DNA of 46,241 bases, from assembly GCA_016342745.1 (NCBI GenBank), contig JAEINT010000026.1, positions 1 to 46,241 of the forward strand, read 5' to 3'. Each line of letters begins with the position of its first letter. Within the stretch, counting starts at the first letter, position 1. The position numbers and the translations under genes are program-made. Under the pieces are notes generated by a model. It did not search any database, was not told where the DNA came from, and saw nothing but the letters and a program-made list of their open reading frames with translations. This DNA comes from Labilibaculum sp. GTDB lineage: Bacteria > Bacteroidota > Bacteroidia > Bacteroidales > Marinifilaceae. This document shows positions 36,580 to 45,700 of this stretch, piece after piece.

Positions 36580-38733
36580 TTAAAATCGATAACTAAATTT
36601 GGCAGTAATAGCTCTTCCAGGCATATTATAACCATCCTTTTCAGTATAATTCTCATCTAATAAGTTGGCTAGCGTCAATCCTAATGTGTATTTTTCATTA
36701 AATGAATAACTTGCAGAAAAATCAAACACATAAGATACAGGATGGCGTAACAAAGCTTTATTAAGTACATCTGGTCTAACTTCCTTTGCATTGTAAACAA
36801 TTGGCGCTTTACTTACCGTTGGCCAATTTGAATAATCAGCTACATACATGTAATTGTTCTCGTATCGATGTCCAATATAGCGACCACTTAAACGGGTTGA
36901 AAAACCTTTCAAATTATCGAATTCAACTCCAAATGTTGCAGTATTGTCACGCACATATCGCATTTCTCCTGTTTGAGTAAGACCTGTAGCATCTTTATAA
37001 GTTACATCAGCATCAAAAAGATGAGTGTAATTCAAATATACACGCAAAGAATAATCGTAGTCTTGCACAGCCCCAAAATCATACGATGCTACGATCTCTA
37101 AACCATCCATTTCAGACTTCATTGCATTGATGTAGGTTATATCACCATTCTGCAAACTGCTTCTCACAATCTTATCTTTATGGTAGGTGTTGAAATAAGT
37201 CAAATCAAAATTAATTCCTTTTTTGAAATTTTTAAAAGCAAATCCCACATCAACAGTATTTGATTTTTCCGGGTTCAAATCTGCATTTCCAATTGTTTTT
37301 ACTGTACCTCTTTGATAGAAACCAGCTACCTGATATGCCTTAGGAGCTAAAAAAGCATCTCCCCAACTAGAATGTACTGACAGACCTTTAGTCAACTGAT
37401 ACTTCACACCAATGTTTTTAGTAAAAACCCAATAATCTTCAGAGCTTTTATCGTTCGCCAACAATTTGTCTGCTTCCAGTTCAAATTTTATCATATCTCC
37501 CCTTGCACCTACTGACAAATCAAGTTTTTCATTCAAAAATTTAAAATGAGTTTGTCCGAAAATTCCAGTAGCAATATTATTGTAATCTGGTTGATAAGGA
37601 GCTTCTAATACACCTGCAGTATCGAAATTAGAACTTTCATATTTCTGAGTTTTATTATCAATCCCCAAGGCAACAGAATGCACATCAAAGGCATAGGTAT
37701 CATATAACTGAAATCCATAATTTTTGTAATCACTCTCAAAATCGCCATAACCATCCGAACCAACATCTACCGTTTTGTTGTCTTCATCTGAATAAAATGG
37801 AGAAAAGGTAATTTTATGATTCCCAATACTTCCAAAAACATCAAATCCAGCGGTATACCGTTCAATATCTTTTGAATCCATACCTTCTGTATGCCAGAAA
37901 TTACCAGGTGTTTCAATACCGTTCCCAGCATAATAGCCACCATTTAGATTAAGTTTCCAATTTTCGGCTAGTTTAACCCCCACACGAGCATCAAAATTTG
38001 ATGTCTGAAACTGAGTATTTTCCATTCTTCCACCATAAGTAGATGGATCCAAAATCGATTTTGCATACTCCTCATCATAAAGGTTACGATCTCCAGTTTT
38101 GTAATCCTTATCCTGACTTTGCATAGCGTAACTTAGATCAAAATCCAATGCATCGGATAGTGAACCACCGATATTAAAATTTGCTTTCGAACTTGCAAAA
38201 CTACCATACTCAAAAGTAACTTTTCCAGATAATTCGCCCGTGCTGTTTTTGGTCACGATATTAATCACACCAGCCATTGCATCAGAACCATACTGAGCTG
38301 AAAAAGGCCCTCTCAAAACTTCAACCCGCTCAACATTTGCAAGATCGATACTAGCAATATTTTCAGTTCCTGCAGGTTTTCCGTTCACTAAAATACTAGT
38401 ATACTTTACCGATGGAGATGGTGTAAAACCACGCATACTAACAACAGCCGATACACCAGGATATTGCAGTATATCAATTGCCACAGCATTTTTCAACAAA
38501 CCTGCAACATCACTAGCAGGAGATGCTTCAATCATTCTTTTGGTAATAACCTCAACCTTTTGAGGCAGATCTTTGATTTTCGAGTTCACACGTGAAGCGT
38601 TTATCTTCACTTCTGATAGGTTTAGATGTTTCACAACCCCTTTATCATCAGTTGGGTTTGGAACTTCATCAGCTTTTACTGCAGAATTTAATAGTGATAG
38701 CAATGCAAAAGCCGTTAAAAATGTTCTTTTCAT
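36580..38733 (-). CDS. btuB: TonB-dependent cobalamin receptor BtuB (stand-alone)
   Basis: 717 aa. Signal peptide 1-21 (FLTAFALLSLLNSAVKA), TonB-box-like HLNLSEVKINA (37-47), plug domain (VAGLLKNAVAIDILQYPGVS, SMRGFTPSPSVKYTSILVNG, GPFSAQYGSDAMAGVINIV), then a long barrel ending GRAITAKFSYRF with terminal Phe. Preceded by its own riboswitch and followed by its own terminator, so it is a single-gene unit of the cobalamin regulon. It imports cobalamin or other corrinoids. Confidence 0.9.
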   Translation of the reverse strand: MKRTFLTAFALLSLLNSAVKADEVPNPTDDKGVVKHLNLSEVKINASRVNSKIKDLPQKVEVITKRMIEASPASDVAGLLKNAVAIDILQYPGVSAVVSMRGFTPSPSVKYTSILVNGKPAGTENIASIDLANVERVEVLRGPFSAQYGSDAMAGVINIVTKNSTGELSGKVTFEYGSFASSKANFNIGGSLSDALDFDLSYAMQSQDKDYKTGDRNLYDEEYAKSILDPSTYGGRMENTQFQTSNFDARVGVKLAENWKLNLNGGYYAGNGIETPGNFWHTEGMDSKDIERYTAGFDVFGSIGNHKITFSPFYSDEDNKTVDVGSDGYGDFESDYKNYGFQLYDTYAFDVHSVALGIDNKTQKYESSNFDTAGVLEAPYQPDYNNIATGIFGQTHFKFLNEKLDLSVGARGDMIKFELEADKLLANDKSSEDYWVFTKNIGVKYQLTKGLSVHSSWGDAFLAPKAYQVAGFYQRGTVKTIGNADLNPEKSNTVDVGFAFKNFKKGINFDLTYFNTYHKDKIVRSSLQNGDITYINAMKSEMDGLEIVASYDFGAVQDYDYSLRVYLNYTHLFDADVTYKDATGLTQTGEMRYVRDNTATFGVEFDNLKGFSTRLSGRYIGHRYENNYMYVADYSNWPTVSKAPIVYNAKEVRPDVLNKALLRHPVSYVFDFSASYSFNEKYTLGLTLANLLDENYTEKDGYNMPGRAITAKFSYRF

Positions 38734-38906
38734 GTCTTTAAGATTAAATGAAAATAAGTTTAACTAATGCAATGCAGACAGGGAGCGAAAAGAAAATTTA
38801 GAACATGACATAGAGGACCAGTTATGACAAAGCAATCCCTATTATCGATATTGATAAAGTTTTCGTTCACTTGCTCTTTTTCCCGAAAGCAATGACTTGT
38901 ATTGAT

Positions 38907-39103
38907 TGCAAAGGCAGGTCTTCTGACTTGTTCTACTTTTTGAGGCCTTCCCATTCCGATAAAACGAAACAGTGGCAAGGAGTAATTCAAAAAGCTGTTT
39001 TAGAACTTACAGCTACGGGTATAGTCTCGGATTCTCACCGAATTCCCTTTTCATTTCATTCCTGAATAAATGAGGAACAAAATACCAAATGCGGTGCAAA
39101 TGT
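38907..39103 (-). promoter_or_regulatory. cobalamin riboswitch 2 (before stand-alone btuB)
   Basis: Minus strand: GAAAAGGGAATTCGGTG, CCGAGACTATACCCGTAGCTG, GCCACTG, GGGAAGGCC and AGTCAGAAGACCTGCC in aptamer order. The leader to the start codon is about 170 nt, longer than for the other two. Confidence 0.95.
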
Positions 39104-39104
39104 A
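39097..39104 (-). promoter_or_regulatory. -7 promoter element of riboswitch 2
   Basis: TACATTTG (minus strand), perfect TAnnTTTG directly before the aptamer. Confidence 0.65.
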
Positions 39105-39184
39105 TATAAAATCAGATTAATTAATCTCTTCTTTAGTATCTATTTTAAAACATAATCCAAATCAAGTAACAATACGGTTTCCTA

Positions 39185-39223
39185 AATGAAAAAGAGACAT
39201 TCCAAAATTGAAATGTCTCCTTT
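39185..39223 (-). terminator. terminator of the btuFCD operon
   Basis: AAAAGAGACATT pairs with AATGTCTCCTTTT across a short loop with one bulge; minus strand ends CTCTTTTTC. Located 31 bp after the btuD stop. Confidence 0.78.
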
Positions 39224-39253
39224 TCACCAAATAAAATACCATTTGGAAATTGT

Positions 39254-40291
39254 CTATTTTTCTTTCGACAAACTATTTCTTAAATAAGAAAGTAATTCCT
39301 GAATGCTCACACATTTTATAGTACTTCCATTTTGCTTTACTTCCCATTCCATTGTGTCCTCCAATAGGTTAACACAACAATCTCCTACTTGCTCACAGCT
39401 AACCTGATAACCTTCACGAGACAAAGCTCTTTGTGTCCAAAAGCCCATTACATCATTACCCAAAAGCTGTATAGATTGCTTTTTCTGATAATTCATGATG
39501 AAATTTCCCGTTTTGCGATCGAAATTAAAGGATTTGTTATGAAATGTTTCTTCTATACTACCGTTTAAAACTAAATCTTCGGGAGCTCCAACTTTAACGG
39601 GTTCATTTCGTGACATCAACCAAATTAAATCGGCGGCTTGAAGTGCTAAATCTAATTCATGTGTAGATAAAAGAATAGCTTTATTTGTTTCCCGAGCCAG
39701 TCGATGCAATAAACGCATAATCTCTACTCTATTTGGTAAATCTAAATGCGCAGTTGGTTCATCCAACATGATTAGTGGTGTGTCTTGAGCCAAAGCTTTT
39801 GCAATCATTACCCTTTGTCGCTCTCCATCGCTTAATTCATTAATGAAGTTATTAGCATAATGCAACAAGCCTACTTGTTCCAAGGCCCACTTAATCTTCT
39901 CGTTGTCCTCATTAGATAATTTCCCCATCCATGAGGTATAAGGGTGTCGTCCTAAGGAAACTATGTGATAAACAGTCAAATTTCCAACATTAATTCTCTC
40001 GGTAAGAACAATGCTTAACAATTGAGCAATCTCTTTATAGTTTCGATCCTTAATAGGAATCCCTTCTACTAAAGTACATCCAGCCAATGGAAGTTGAATA
40101 CCAGCAATGGTTCTCATTAAAGTAGATTTCCCTGCTCCATTCGGTCCTAAAAGGCATACCATTTCACCCCTTCTGATGGTTAAATTTACATCAGAAAGTA
40201 AACACAAACTTTCCTTCTTTCCTTGTTTGTAACCAATGGAAAGACCTTGTGTTACCAATATATCCTGAATTTCTTTTTTTTCTGCTTTCAT
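39254..40291 (-). CDS. btuD: cobalamin ABC transporter ATPase BtuD
   Basis: 345 aa. ATPase core: Walker A GPNGAGKST (49-57), signature LSDGE (153-157), Walker B LIMLDEPT (173-180), switch His211. It belongs to the FecE/BtuD/FepC class for siderophores, haem and B12. About 95 extra residues follow the core (from about 250: NFDRKTGNFIMNYQKK, then GDCCVNLLEDTMEWEV), longer than classical BtuD and of unknown role. Last gene of the riboswitch-led operon, 8 bp after btuC. Confidence 0.9.
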   Translation of the reverse strand: MKAEKKEIQDILVTQGLSIGYKQGKKESLCLLSDVNLTIRRGEMVCLLGPNGAGKSTLMRTIAGIQLPLAGCTLVEGIPIKDRNYKEIAQLLSIVLTERINVGNLTVYHIVSLGRHPYTSWMGKLSNEDNEKIKWALEQVGLLHYANNFINELSDGERQRVMIAKALAQDTPLIMLDEPTAHLDLPNRVEIMRLLHRLARETNKAILLSTHELDLALQAADLIWLMSRNEPVKVGAPEDLVLNGSIEETFHNKSFNFDRKTGNFIMNYQKKQSIQLLGNDVMGFWTQRALSREGYQVSCEQVGDCCVNLLEDTMEWEVKQNGSTIKCVSIQELLSYLRNSLSKEK

Positions 40292-40299
40292 ATGCTCAA

Positions 40300-41355
40300 T
40301 TATCCAGCAAAAGATGCCTTTACATTTCTACTTCTCATGATTACCCAAATCACCACTGGTCCTCCAAACAAAGCGGTTACTGAATTAATTGGTAAGGTAT
40401 TTTGATTGCCTGGTATTTGTGAAATGATATCGCAAACCAACATGATAGCCGCACCTATTAAAACGACTGCTGGCATTAATACTTTATGACTTGCTGTTCT
40501 AAAAATAGAACGAGCAATATGCGGTACCGCAACACCAACGAATGCTATAGGTCCTGTAAATGCCGTTAAGGTTCCTGCAATTAATGCCGTACTAATGATA
40601 ACTGCAATTCGTGTTTTATTAACTGATATTCCAACGCCACGAGCATAATTCTCCCCTAACAACAAAGCATCCAAAGGCTTAATTAGAAAAAACGCAATAA
40701 TTAGACCGCAAAAAACAATTGGGGCCATAACTTGCATTTCGTTCCAGGTAACACCTGCCAAACTTCCAAATGTCCAAACTATGAAACTTTGAATTTGCTC
40801 AGGATCACTAAAGTATTGGAGAATATTTACTACAGCACCCGTTATACTTCCAAACATGATTCCAATAATCAGTAAAGAAACACTGTCGGAAATACGAATA
40901 GAAGCCAAAGCCACAAGCATAAACACAAGAGATGCTCCTACAACTGCTGATACAACTAATGCCCAACTTCCCAAAAATGCAGAAATAGCTCCAAATAAAA
41001 CAGGAGCAATTGCTGATGCCATAACCATTAAAGCAACGCCTAAGCTTGCTCCAGAGCTAATTCCCAAAACATATGGACCAGCCAAAGGATTGCGAAATAA
41101 AGTCTGCATCATAAGCCCTGTTACAGAAAGTCCTGCACCAACAATAATTGCCGTAATTGCTTTTGGTAAACGGAAATTAAGAACAATATAATTCCATGAG
41201 TTTTTCACATCTCCTCCCGAAAGAATTGCAAATACTTTCTCAAAAGGAATGTTTACACTTCCAAAAATCAAATCGAGAAGAAAAACCCCAATAATAATCA
41301 GAAATAAAATCCCAAATAGGAGCGATAACCAACTTCCACCTTTCTTCAATATCAT
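40300..41355 (-). CDS. btuC: cobalamin ABC transporter permease BtuC
   Basis: 351 aa, FecCD family, about ten helices. Landmarks: FRLPKAITAIIVGAGLSVTG near the N-terminus, NPLAGPYVLGISSGASLGV, and GPIAFVGVAVPHIAR toward the C-terminal coupling region. Sits 3 bp after btuF and 8 bp before btuD. The family also serves iron-siderophore and haem transporters; the cobalamin riboswitch upstream decides the assignment. Confidence 0.92.
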   Translation of the reverse strand: MILKKGGSWLSLLFGILFLIIIGVFLLDLIFGSVNIPFEKVFAILSGGDVKNSWNYIVLNFRLPKAITAIIVGAGLSVTGLMMQTLFRNPLAGPYVLGISSGASLGVALMVMASAIAPVLFGAISAFLGSWALVVSAVVGASLVFMLVALASIRISDSVSLLIIGIMFGSITGAVVNILQYFSDPEQIQSFIVWTFGSLAGVTWNEMQVMAPIVFCGLIIAFFLIKPLDALLLGENYARGVGISVNKTRIAVIISTALIAGTLTAFTGPIAFVGVAVPHIARSIFRTASHKVLMPAVVLIGAAIMLVCDIISQIPGNQNTLPINSVTALFGGPVVIWVIMRSRNVKASFAG

Positions 41356-41358
41356 ATC

Positions 41359-42540
41359 TTATTTCAATTGCTGATAATAATACAATTCATAATCTGGCAA
41401 CAATTCAGGATGCAATATTTTAATTGCATCTTTAAAAACAACATCGGGTTGCATTACACCAGATTCAAACCAATCATTGGCACCACGGCTGTTCATTCTT
41501 TTTGTATAACAAAAAACATTTCCAGTTTTATATGGCTTAAATAAGGTATAACGATCATCTAAATTTTTCAAATCCTCCAATGTTTTGCATTGTCCCGGAC
41601 CAAACCAAATATCTGCTTCACCTTGCTTATCGAATACCACTTCGAAACTTAAAGGAATACTACCACTTGTACTATCTGAGAACCAATAATAATCTGCTTT
41701 CCCATCACGTAAAAATTGCCCTAAGTACGATTGCCCTCCAGGCATGTACCAAGTTCCCTTAAAATTGTACCCAGACAATATAGATGGCTTATTTTCTACT
41801 TCGTAAACCAACTTTTTAAGCTCATTATAGCGATCTTCAACTTCCTTAAAATGCTTTTCAGCTTCTGCTTCTTTATTGAAAAAAGTTGCAATGAATTTTG
41901 CCCATTCAGCTCTTGCTAATGGTGAAGATTCCATCCATTCGATATTATAGGCAACAGGTAAACCCGCTTGCATTAATTTGGTTTCCCTTTCGGAGATTTT
42001 CATAAAACCAGCAACCATTACCAATTCTGGATCAATCTCTACAATCTTCTCAAAGTTTAACGTCTCGGAATGACCAACAGCTTGTATTTCGCCATTTTGC
42101 GCCTTTTTATTCAAATCCTCATCGTAAATACGATCCTTAAGAGATACCGCTACAATTTTATCTTGAACATTTAAAAATTTAAGAATTCCAATTTGGGTAC
42201 TCGATAGTGCAGCAATGCTTCTTATTGGCACTTCAACCAATAAACCATCACTTGGAACTGTATCTTTCAGTTCTTCACCACGATTCTTTAAATAGTACTT
42301 TTGAAATACTTTCCCTTTGTTCCAAGGATCCCAAACGGTAAGTTCTTTTAAACCGTTATCCAAGATTTTTATTTCAAAACCTTTGGCATGCTTAATAATA
42401 GTAGGATGGTAAAAGGCTAAATCTATTTTAGTATTAGCATCGTTGGCAGCGATCTTTTTTTGACTTGTAAATTGACAAGATGCGCTACTTAAAAGTACAA
42501 ACAGGAGAATTGCCCAAGGGCTTTTGTTTACTACATTCAT
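41359..42540 (-). CDS. btuF: cobalamin-binding ABC lipoprotein BtuF
   Basis: 393 aa from the ATG at 42540; an in-frame TTG at 42552 is less likely. Lipoprotein signal with Cys22 in LSSASC. The periplasmic-binding fold (PBP class III) shows SIAALSSTQIGILKFLNVQDKI, NFEKIVEIDPELVMVAG, then a long connecting helix and a second lobe. It captures the corrinoid after outer-membrane passage and feeds BtuCD. First gene behind riboswitch 3. Confidence 0.88.
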   Translation of the reverse strand: MNVVNKSPWAILLFVLLSSASCQFTSQKKIAANDANTKIDLAFYHPTIIKHAKGFEIKILDNGLKELTVWDPWNKGKVFQKYYLKNRGEELKDTVPSDGLLVEVPIRSIAALSSTQIGILKFLNVQDKIVAVSLKDRIYDEDLNKKAQNGEIQAVGHSETLNFEKIVEIDPELVMVAGFMKISERETKLMQAGLPVAYNIEWMESSPLARAEWAKFIATFFNKEAEAEKHFKEVEDRYNELKKLVYEVENKPSILSGYNFKGTWYMPGGQSYLGQFLRDGKADYYWFSDSTSGSIPLSFEVVFDKQGEADIWFGPGQCKTLEDLKNLDDRYTLFKPYKTGNVFCYTKRMNSRGANDWFESGVMQPDVVFKDAIKILHPELLPDYELYYYQQLK

Positions 42541-42642
42541 TTTCTTCCACAATAATTGTGGGGATCGAACTCAAGAAAATACAATTGCGAGAATCATACC
42601 TTCGTTACTCAGTTCCCCGAAGTTACGAAACATTTTTTTCCT

Positions 42643-42830
42643 TAGGCAGGTCTTCTGGCTTACCCATCCTGACGCCTTCCCATGTGAAACTACATTCACT
42701 TAGTGGCTAATCTGTCAGAACTTATCAATGAATTATTCATTGAGGGCTTACAGCTGCGGGGACAGCTCCGGTATCACACCGGATTCCCTTTTAATTCCCA
42801 AAAACTTGGAAACCTAATTGCTGCAAATCT
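42643..42830 (-). promoter_or_regulatory. cobalamin riboswitch 3 (before btuFCD)
   Basis: Minus strand: TTAGG of P1 pairs with CCTAA at the end; AAAAGGGAATCCGGTG, CCGGAGCTGTCCCCGCAGCTG, GCCACTA, GGGAAGGCG and AGCCAGAAGACCTGCC in aptamer order. About 100 nt before the btuF start. Confidence 0.95.
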
Positions 42831-42831
42831 A
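42824..42831 (-). promoter_or_regulatory. -7 promoter element of riboswitch 3
   Basis: TAGATTTG (minus strand), perfect TAnnTTTG directly before the aptamer. Confidence 0.65.
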
Positions 42832-42880
42832 TGGATTATTTTGGAGAAAAAAGAAATTAAAACAAAGCCCGCAGATATTC

Positions 42881-43879
42881 CTAGCCCAATGCATTCATTT
42901 GAGTAGCTAACTTTTCCGAAAATTCATCCATACTCTTTGTAATAAATTCATGAATCACAATCTCTGGATTAATTTCTGCAAGAATCTCTTTCACCCTCGA
43001 TGATTGAAAAGGCAAATGCTGGTCAATTTGTAAAACATGATTACGAGCACTTGAATATTTATCTGAAAAATTAAGTTCTGACCAATTGAAAGGCAATCCT
43101 TCTTGTACCTGTTTCAGTTGATATTCGCCAGATAAACTACAGTTTAAATGCAAACTCTTTATTTTCTCTTGCACATCCTTCGAAAGACGAGATACACGAT
43201 CAAGAACAAAATCAATCGCTTCATCTTCACATCGCAGAGCAATATTGGTATTCATCAGATGACCTGTATCCAGCAAGAAATTCCAATTGGAAAATTCCAA
43301 TCTAGCAGCAAAGTCATCCACTTCAGCCGGAAATAAAAAATCAAGACCAGGCCACCACAAATTCTCAATTGCTAAAGTAACAGGCGGCTCTCCATCAGAA
43401 AATTCCTGTGCTGTTTTATTCAACATATCAGCAAAACTTGCCAACACTTCGGCACTTTTATAAGTAAAATCGCGAGTAAAAGCATGCTCTAATTCAACAT
43501 GAGCAGCATGCAAAACCGCATGTTGAGGATTCAAAAGGGCAGCATATTCCCACAATTGTTTTTGTGAGGCAATCATATCTATTTTATTGCTTCCACCACA
43601 ACGATACTTTAAATCTTCTGCAGATGTTTTTGGGAAATAAGCTTTTGCCCCATCTTCTCCCTTTCTCCAAACATCTAACCAAGTGACCCAAAATGGCAAA
43701 TGCACACTTTTCACAATCTCTTTTGGAATATCATTAGAAGGACGATCATAACCAATCAAAAGTTCTACGCCATCCAATTCTTTTCTTTCTACATATTCTT
43801 CAAGTCCCTTCCAAGCATTCTCAAATCGATTCAAATCTGGTGGATAAATGGAAAAATCAATCAAATTTTGATAATTCAT
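42881..43879 (-). CDS. xylose-isomerase-like TIM-barrel protein
   Basis: 332 aa, cytosolic. Putative metal-site residues in the order of the AP-endonuclease-2/xylose-isomerase-like superfamily: VLHAAHVE, LAIENLWW (Glu), LLDTGHL (Asp, His), SLHLNC (His) and EIVIHEF (Glu). This predicts a divalent-metal isomerase, epimerase or lyase on a sugar or similar substrate. It ends 50 bp before riboswitch 3 in the same direction, but is upstream of it, so is not controlled by it. A link to corrinoid use is only suggested by position. No terminator was seen between it and the riboswitch promoter. Confidence 0.8.
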   Translation of the reverse strand: MNYQNLIDFSIYPPDLNRFENAWKGLEEYVERKELDGVELLIGYDRPSNDIPKEIVKSVHLPFWVTWLDVWRKGEDGAKAYFPKTSAEDLKYRCGGSNKIDMIASQKQLWEYAALLNPQHAVLHAAHVELEHAFTRDFTYKSAEVLASFADMLNKTAQEFSDGEPPVTLAIENLWWPGLDFLFPAEVDDFAARLEFSNWNFLLDTGHLMNTNIALRCEDEAIDFVLDRVSRLSKDVQEKIKSLHLNCSLSGEYQLKQVQEGLPFNWSELNFSDKYSSARNHVLQIDQHLPFQSSRVKEILAEINPEIVIHEFITKSMDEFSEKLATQMNALG

Positions 43880-44305
43880 ATATAATAGTGTGTTTTTACC
43901 TTATTATTACTAAAAAAATAGGGTGTGAATTAAAAATCATGTCAAAAATAGTCTTAATAGATCATATTTACACCCACCCTAATCCAAAAATCTGATCATT
44001 TTTTTCATGAGCCAAGTCAAAAAATGACGTTTTGCCCATTTTTCGCAAAATTCGAAAACGTTATCATAAGTCTTAAAAAGTCAAATTAAGCTTAATAATG
44101 ATAAAATTCTTTATTAAATCTATGTAACGCAAACAATTTCGGGAGCTTCCGCAACCGTTTTAAGTGATTTTTTTTGTTAATTCTTCAAATTTCTGCATTA
44201 TTATTTAGATCATTTCTACGATTATTACATAGATTTACAATGTCAGTTAATCACAAATAAACGATGACTGATTTAATAAATATTTAATCACTAAAAACTA
44301 AAGAA
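43880..44305. other. 426-bp divergent intergenic region
   Basis: Very AT-rich, no ORF of note. Weak features: AGGGTGTGAA near 43919 and TTTACACCCACCCT near 43967, an imperfect inverted repeat, and TAGATTTA at about 44229, one base from a -7 element, about 70 bp before the next gene. Confidence 0.4.
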
Positions 44306-44893
44306 ATGAAAAATTTAAAAAGAATCGTATTAGGGGTCGTCTTATTCTTAGGAGCCAATTCTGCTTTTGCAACAGGTAACATTCGTATCAACTCTTATTT
44401 AGACACCGACTATTCAATTGTGTCAATCATTAATCCTTCAGAAGCTAATCTTAAAATGAAGATTTATGATGAAGCTGGAAACTTGTATTACTCAAGAAAA
44501 GTAGATGCAGCAACAACCGCTCAAAAATTATTCGACTTCTCTTACCTTGAAGATGGTAGCTACAAAATTATTTTAACTGGAAAAGAAGAAAGTCTTGAGA
44601 AATCATTTGAAGTTGCAAACAACAAATTAGTTACTGAAGCAACTGAAGAAATTGCTGAGAAAACTCTTTTCAGAACTGACGACAAAGCTTTATTTGTAAC
44701 TTACTTGTCATTCCAGAACAATGATTTTGATATTTTAATTAGCGATGCATCGGGTAATGAAGTATTTGAAGGAACTTACTCTGCTGAACCAACTTTCTCT
44801 AAAAAATTCAATGTAGAAGCATTGCCAAAAGGAGATTATAAAGTTCGTTTAGTATCAGATAAAAAAGAGTACAATTATGCCTTCAGAAAATAG
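44306..44893 (+). CDS. secreted protein with two tandem beta-sandwich domains
   Basis: 195 aa. Signal peptide 1-22 (IVLGVVLFLGANSAFA). The mature part is an internal duplication: MKIYDEAGNLYYSRKVDAAT...LEDGSYKIILTGKEESLEKSF and ILISDASGNEVFEGTYSAEP...LPKGDYKVRLVSDKKEYNYAF, each with the D-x2-GN-x(5-6) then G-x-Y pattern of DUF3244/Por-sorting-like Ig folds. No enzyme motif. Likely a periplasmic or exported adaptor of unknown role. Single gene with its own terminator. Confidence 0.75.
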   Translation: MKNLKRIVLGVVLFLGANSAFATGNIRINSYLDTDYSIVSIINPSEANLKMKIYDEAGNLYYSRKVDAATTAQKLFDFSYLEDGSYKIILTGKEESLEKSFEVANNKLVTEATEEIAEKTLFRTDDKALFVTYLSFQNNDFDILISDASGNEVFEGTYSAEPTFSKKFNVEALPKGDYKVRLVSDKKEYNYAFRK

Positions 44894-44945
44894 TGACCAA
44901 AGTGGTTCAAGTGACCAGATGATTCAAAAGAATCATTCCTATATA

Positions 44946-44990
44946 ATAAGTGTAAGCCCAGAGAAATCGGACCTACACTTATTTTTTTGT
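44946..44990 (+). terminator. terminator after the tandem-domain gene
   Basis: ATAAGTGTA (44946-44954) pairs with TACACTTAT (44974-44982), then a run of T. Confidence 0.85.
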
Positions 44991-45002
44991 AGTTAATTAA
45001 GC

Positions 45003-45038
45003 AAAAAAAAACACCTCACAAATAAGGCGTTTTTATTT
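45003..45038. terminator. possible second terminator
   Basis: AAAAACACCT and AGGCGTTTTT form a stem with one mismatch around an 8-nt loop; A-run on one side and T-run on the other. It may close the right cassette array on the minus strand. Confidence 0.45.
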
Positions 45039-45061
45039 TTAAGATTGGCTTATTAATAAAA

Positions 45062-45151
45062 GCTTGTTGGTGTTTATTAATTGTACTATCCCAATAACTA
45101 TCGAGATCAAATGACTCATCCGCGCCCATGACAATTTAGCTTTTGTTACAG
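45062..45151 (-). repeat. half attC-like site E
   Basis: Similar to 1315-1390 of site B: shared GCTTG(C/T)TGGTGTTTAT, TTAATTGTACTA, CGCCCATGA, AATTTAGCTTTTGTTA. The opposite arm (which should resemble GCTAAGTTTCGTGGGCG) is absent below 45062, so the site is truncated. An insert containing CCCAATAACTATCGAGAT distinguishes it from site B. Confidence 0.6.
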
Positions 45152-45210
45152 CCTGTTTCGTTCTTCCATCCTCATGTTGGAATTCACAGTATTAGGCAAA
45201 TCGTTTAATT

Positions 45211-45624
45211 TCAACTTTTCGTAATTATCCGCGTTTCAGATATTTTGTCATGCCATCCTGCAGGTTTCTCCGCAAGAAAAGACAATTGTTCAAATGGAAT
45301 AAATCGGCATAGTGTTCGTAATAATATATCTACAAAGTTTACCTCTTCGTTATCTTGTCGAATAATTTTTGTTCTAGTTATTAGTTTCCCTAAAGTCGTT
45401 TTGAAAATACTCTCAAAAGTCAAATAGTATAAAAAGGCTATAGGTAAAACAGTAAATTCTAAATCCATTGTTTCTCCATTTTTCAAGTTATCAAAGAGAC
45501 CAGCCTTTTTCAATATGACTACAATTACTGGAAGCAGAATAAGCCATAAAATTGAAATAGATATACTATCTACAAGCCAGTTTATGAATCGTTTCGAATT
45601 TGATGCAATTTTATATGAATTCAT
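45211..45624 (-). CDS. RDD-family membrane protein (cassette gene)
   Basis: 137 aa from the ATG at 45624. A longer reading to 45720 would begin inside the attC of the neighbouring cassette and is rejected. Pattern: SKRFINWLVDSISISILWL (Arg and Asp of the RDD motif), a second helix YYLTFESIFKTTLGKLITRTKII and D in RQDNEEVNFVDILLR. Three helices. RDD proteins are small integral membrane proteins of mixed or unknown role, some linked to ion exchange. Starts 22 bp after the cassette core. Confidence 0.82.
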   Translation of the reverse strand: MNSYKIASNSKRFINWLVDSISISILWLILLPVIVVILKKAGLFDNLKNGETMDLEFTVLPIAFLYYLTFESIFKTTLGKLITRTKIIRQDNEEVNFVDILLRTLCRFIPFEQLSFLAEKPAGWHDKISETRIITKS

Positions 45625-45639
45625 GTTTTTAGAAATTGA

Positions 45640-45700
45640 CTGTAACGGTATGGCGATATGTTTCGTTACTTGTTTTGAAATATATCCGCCTGTTATCATC
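45640..45700 (-). repeat. attC-like site D (right copy)
   Basis: Same sequence as site C from TAAC on: GGCGATATGTTTC pairs with GAAATATATCCGCC with one extrahelical base. Flanked here by the RDD cassette start GTTACAGTC. Confidence 0.7.

Noticed and set aside
38760-39065. Short frames over riboswitch 2 on both strands
   Set aside because: They overlap the aptamer and its leader and have no protein-like features.
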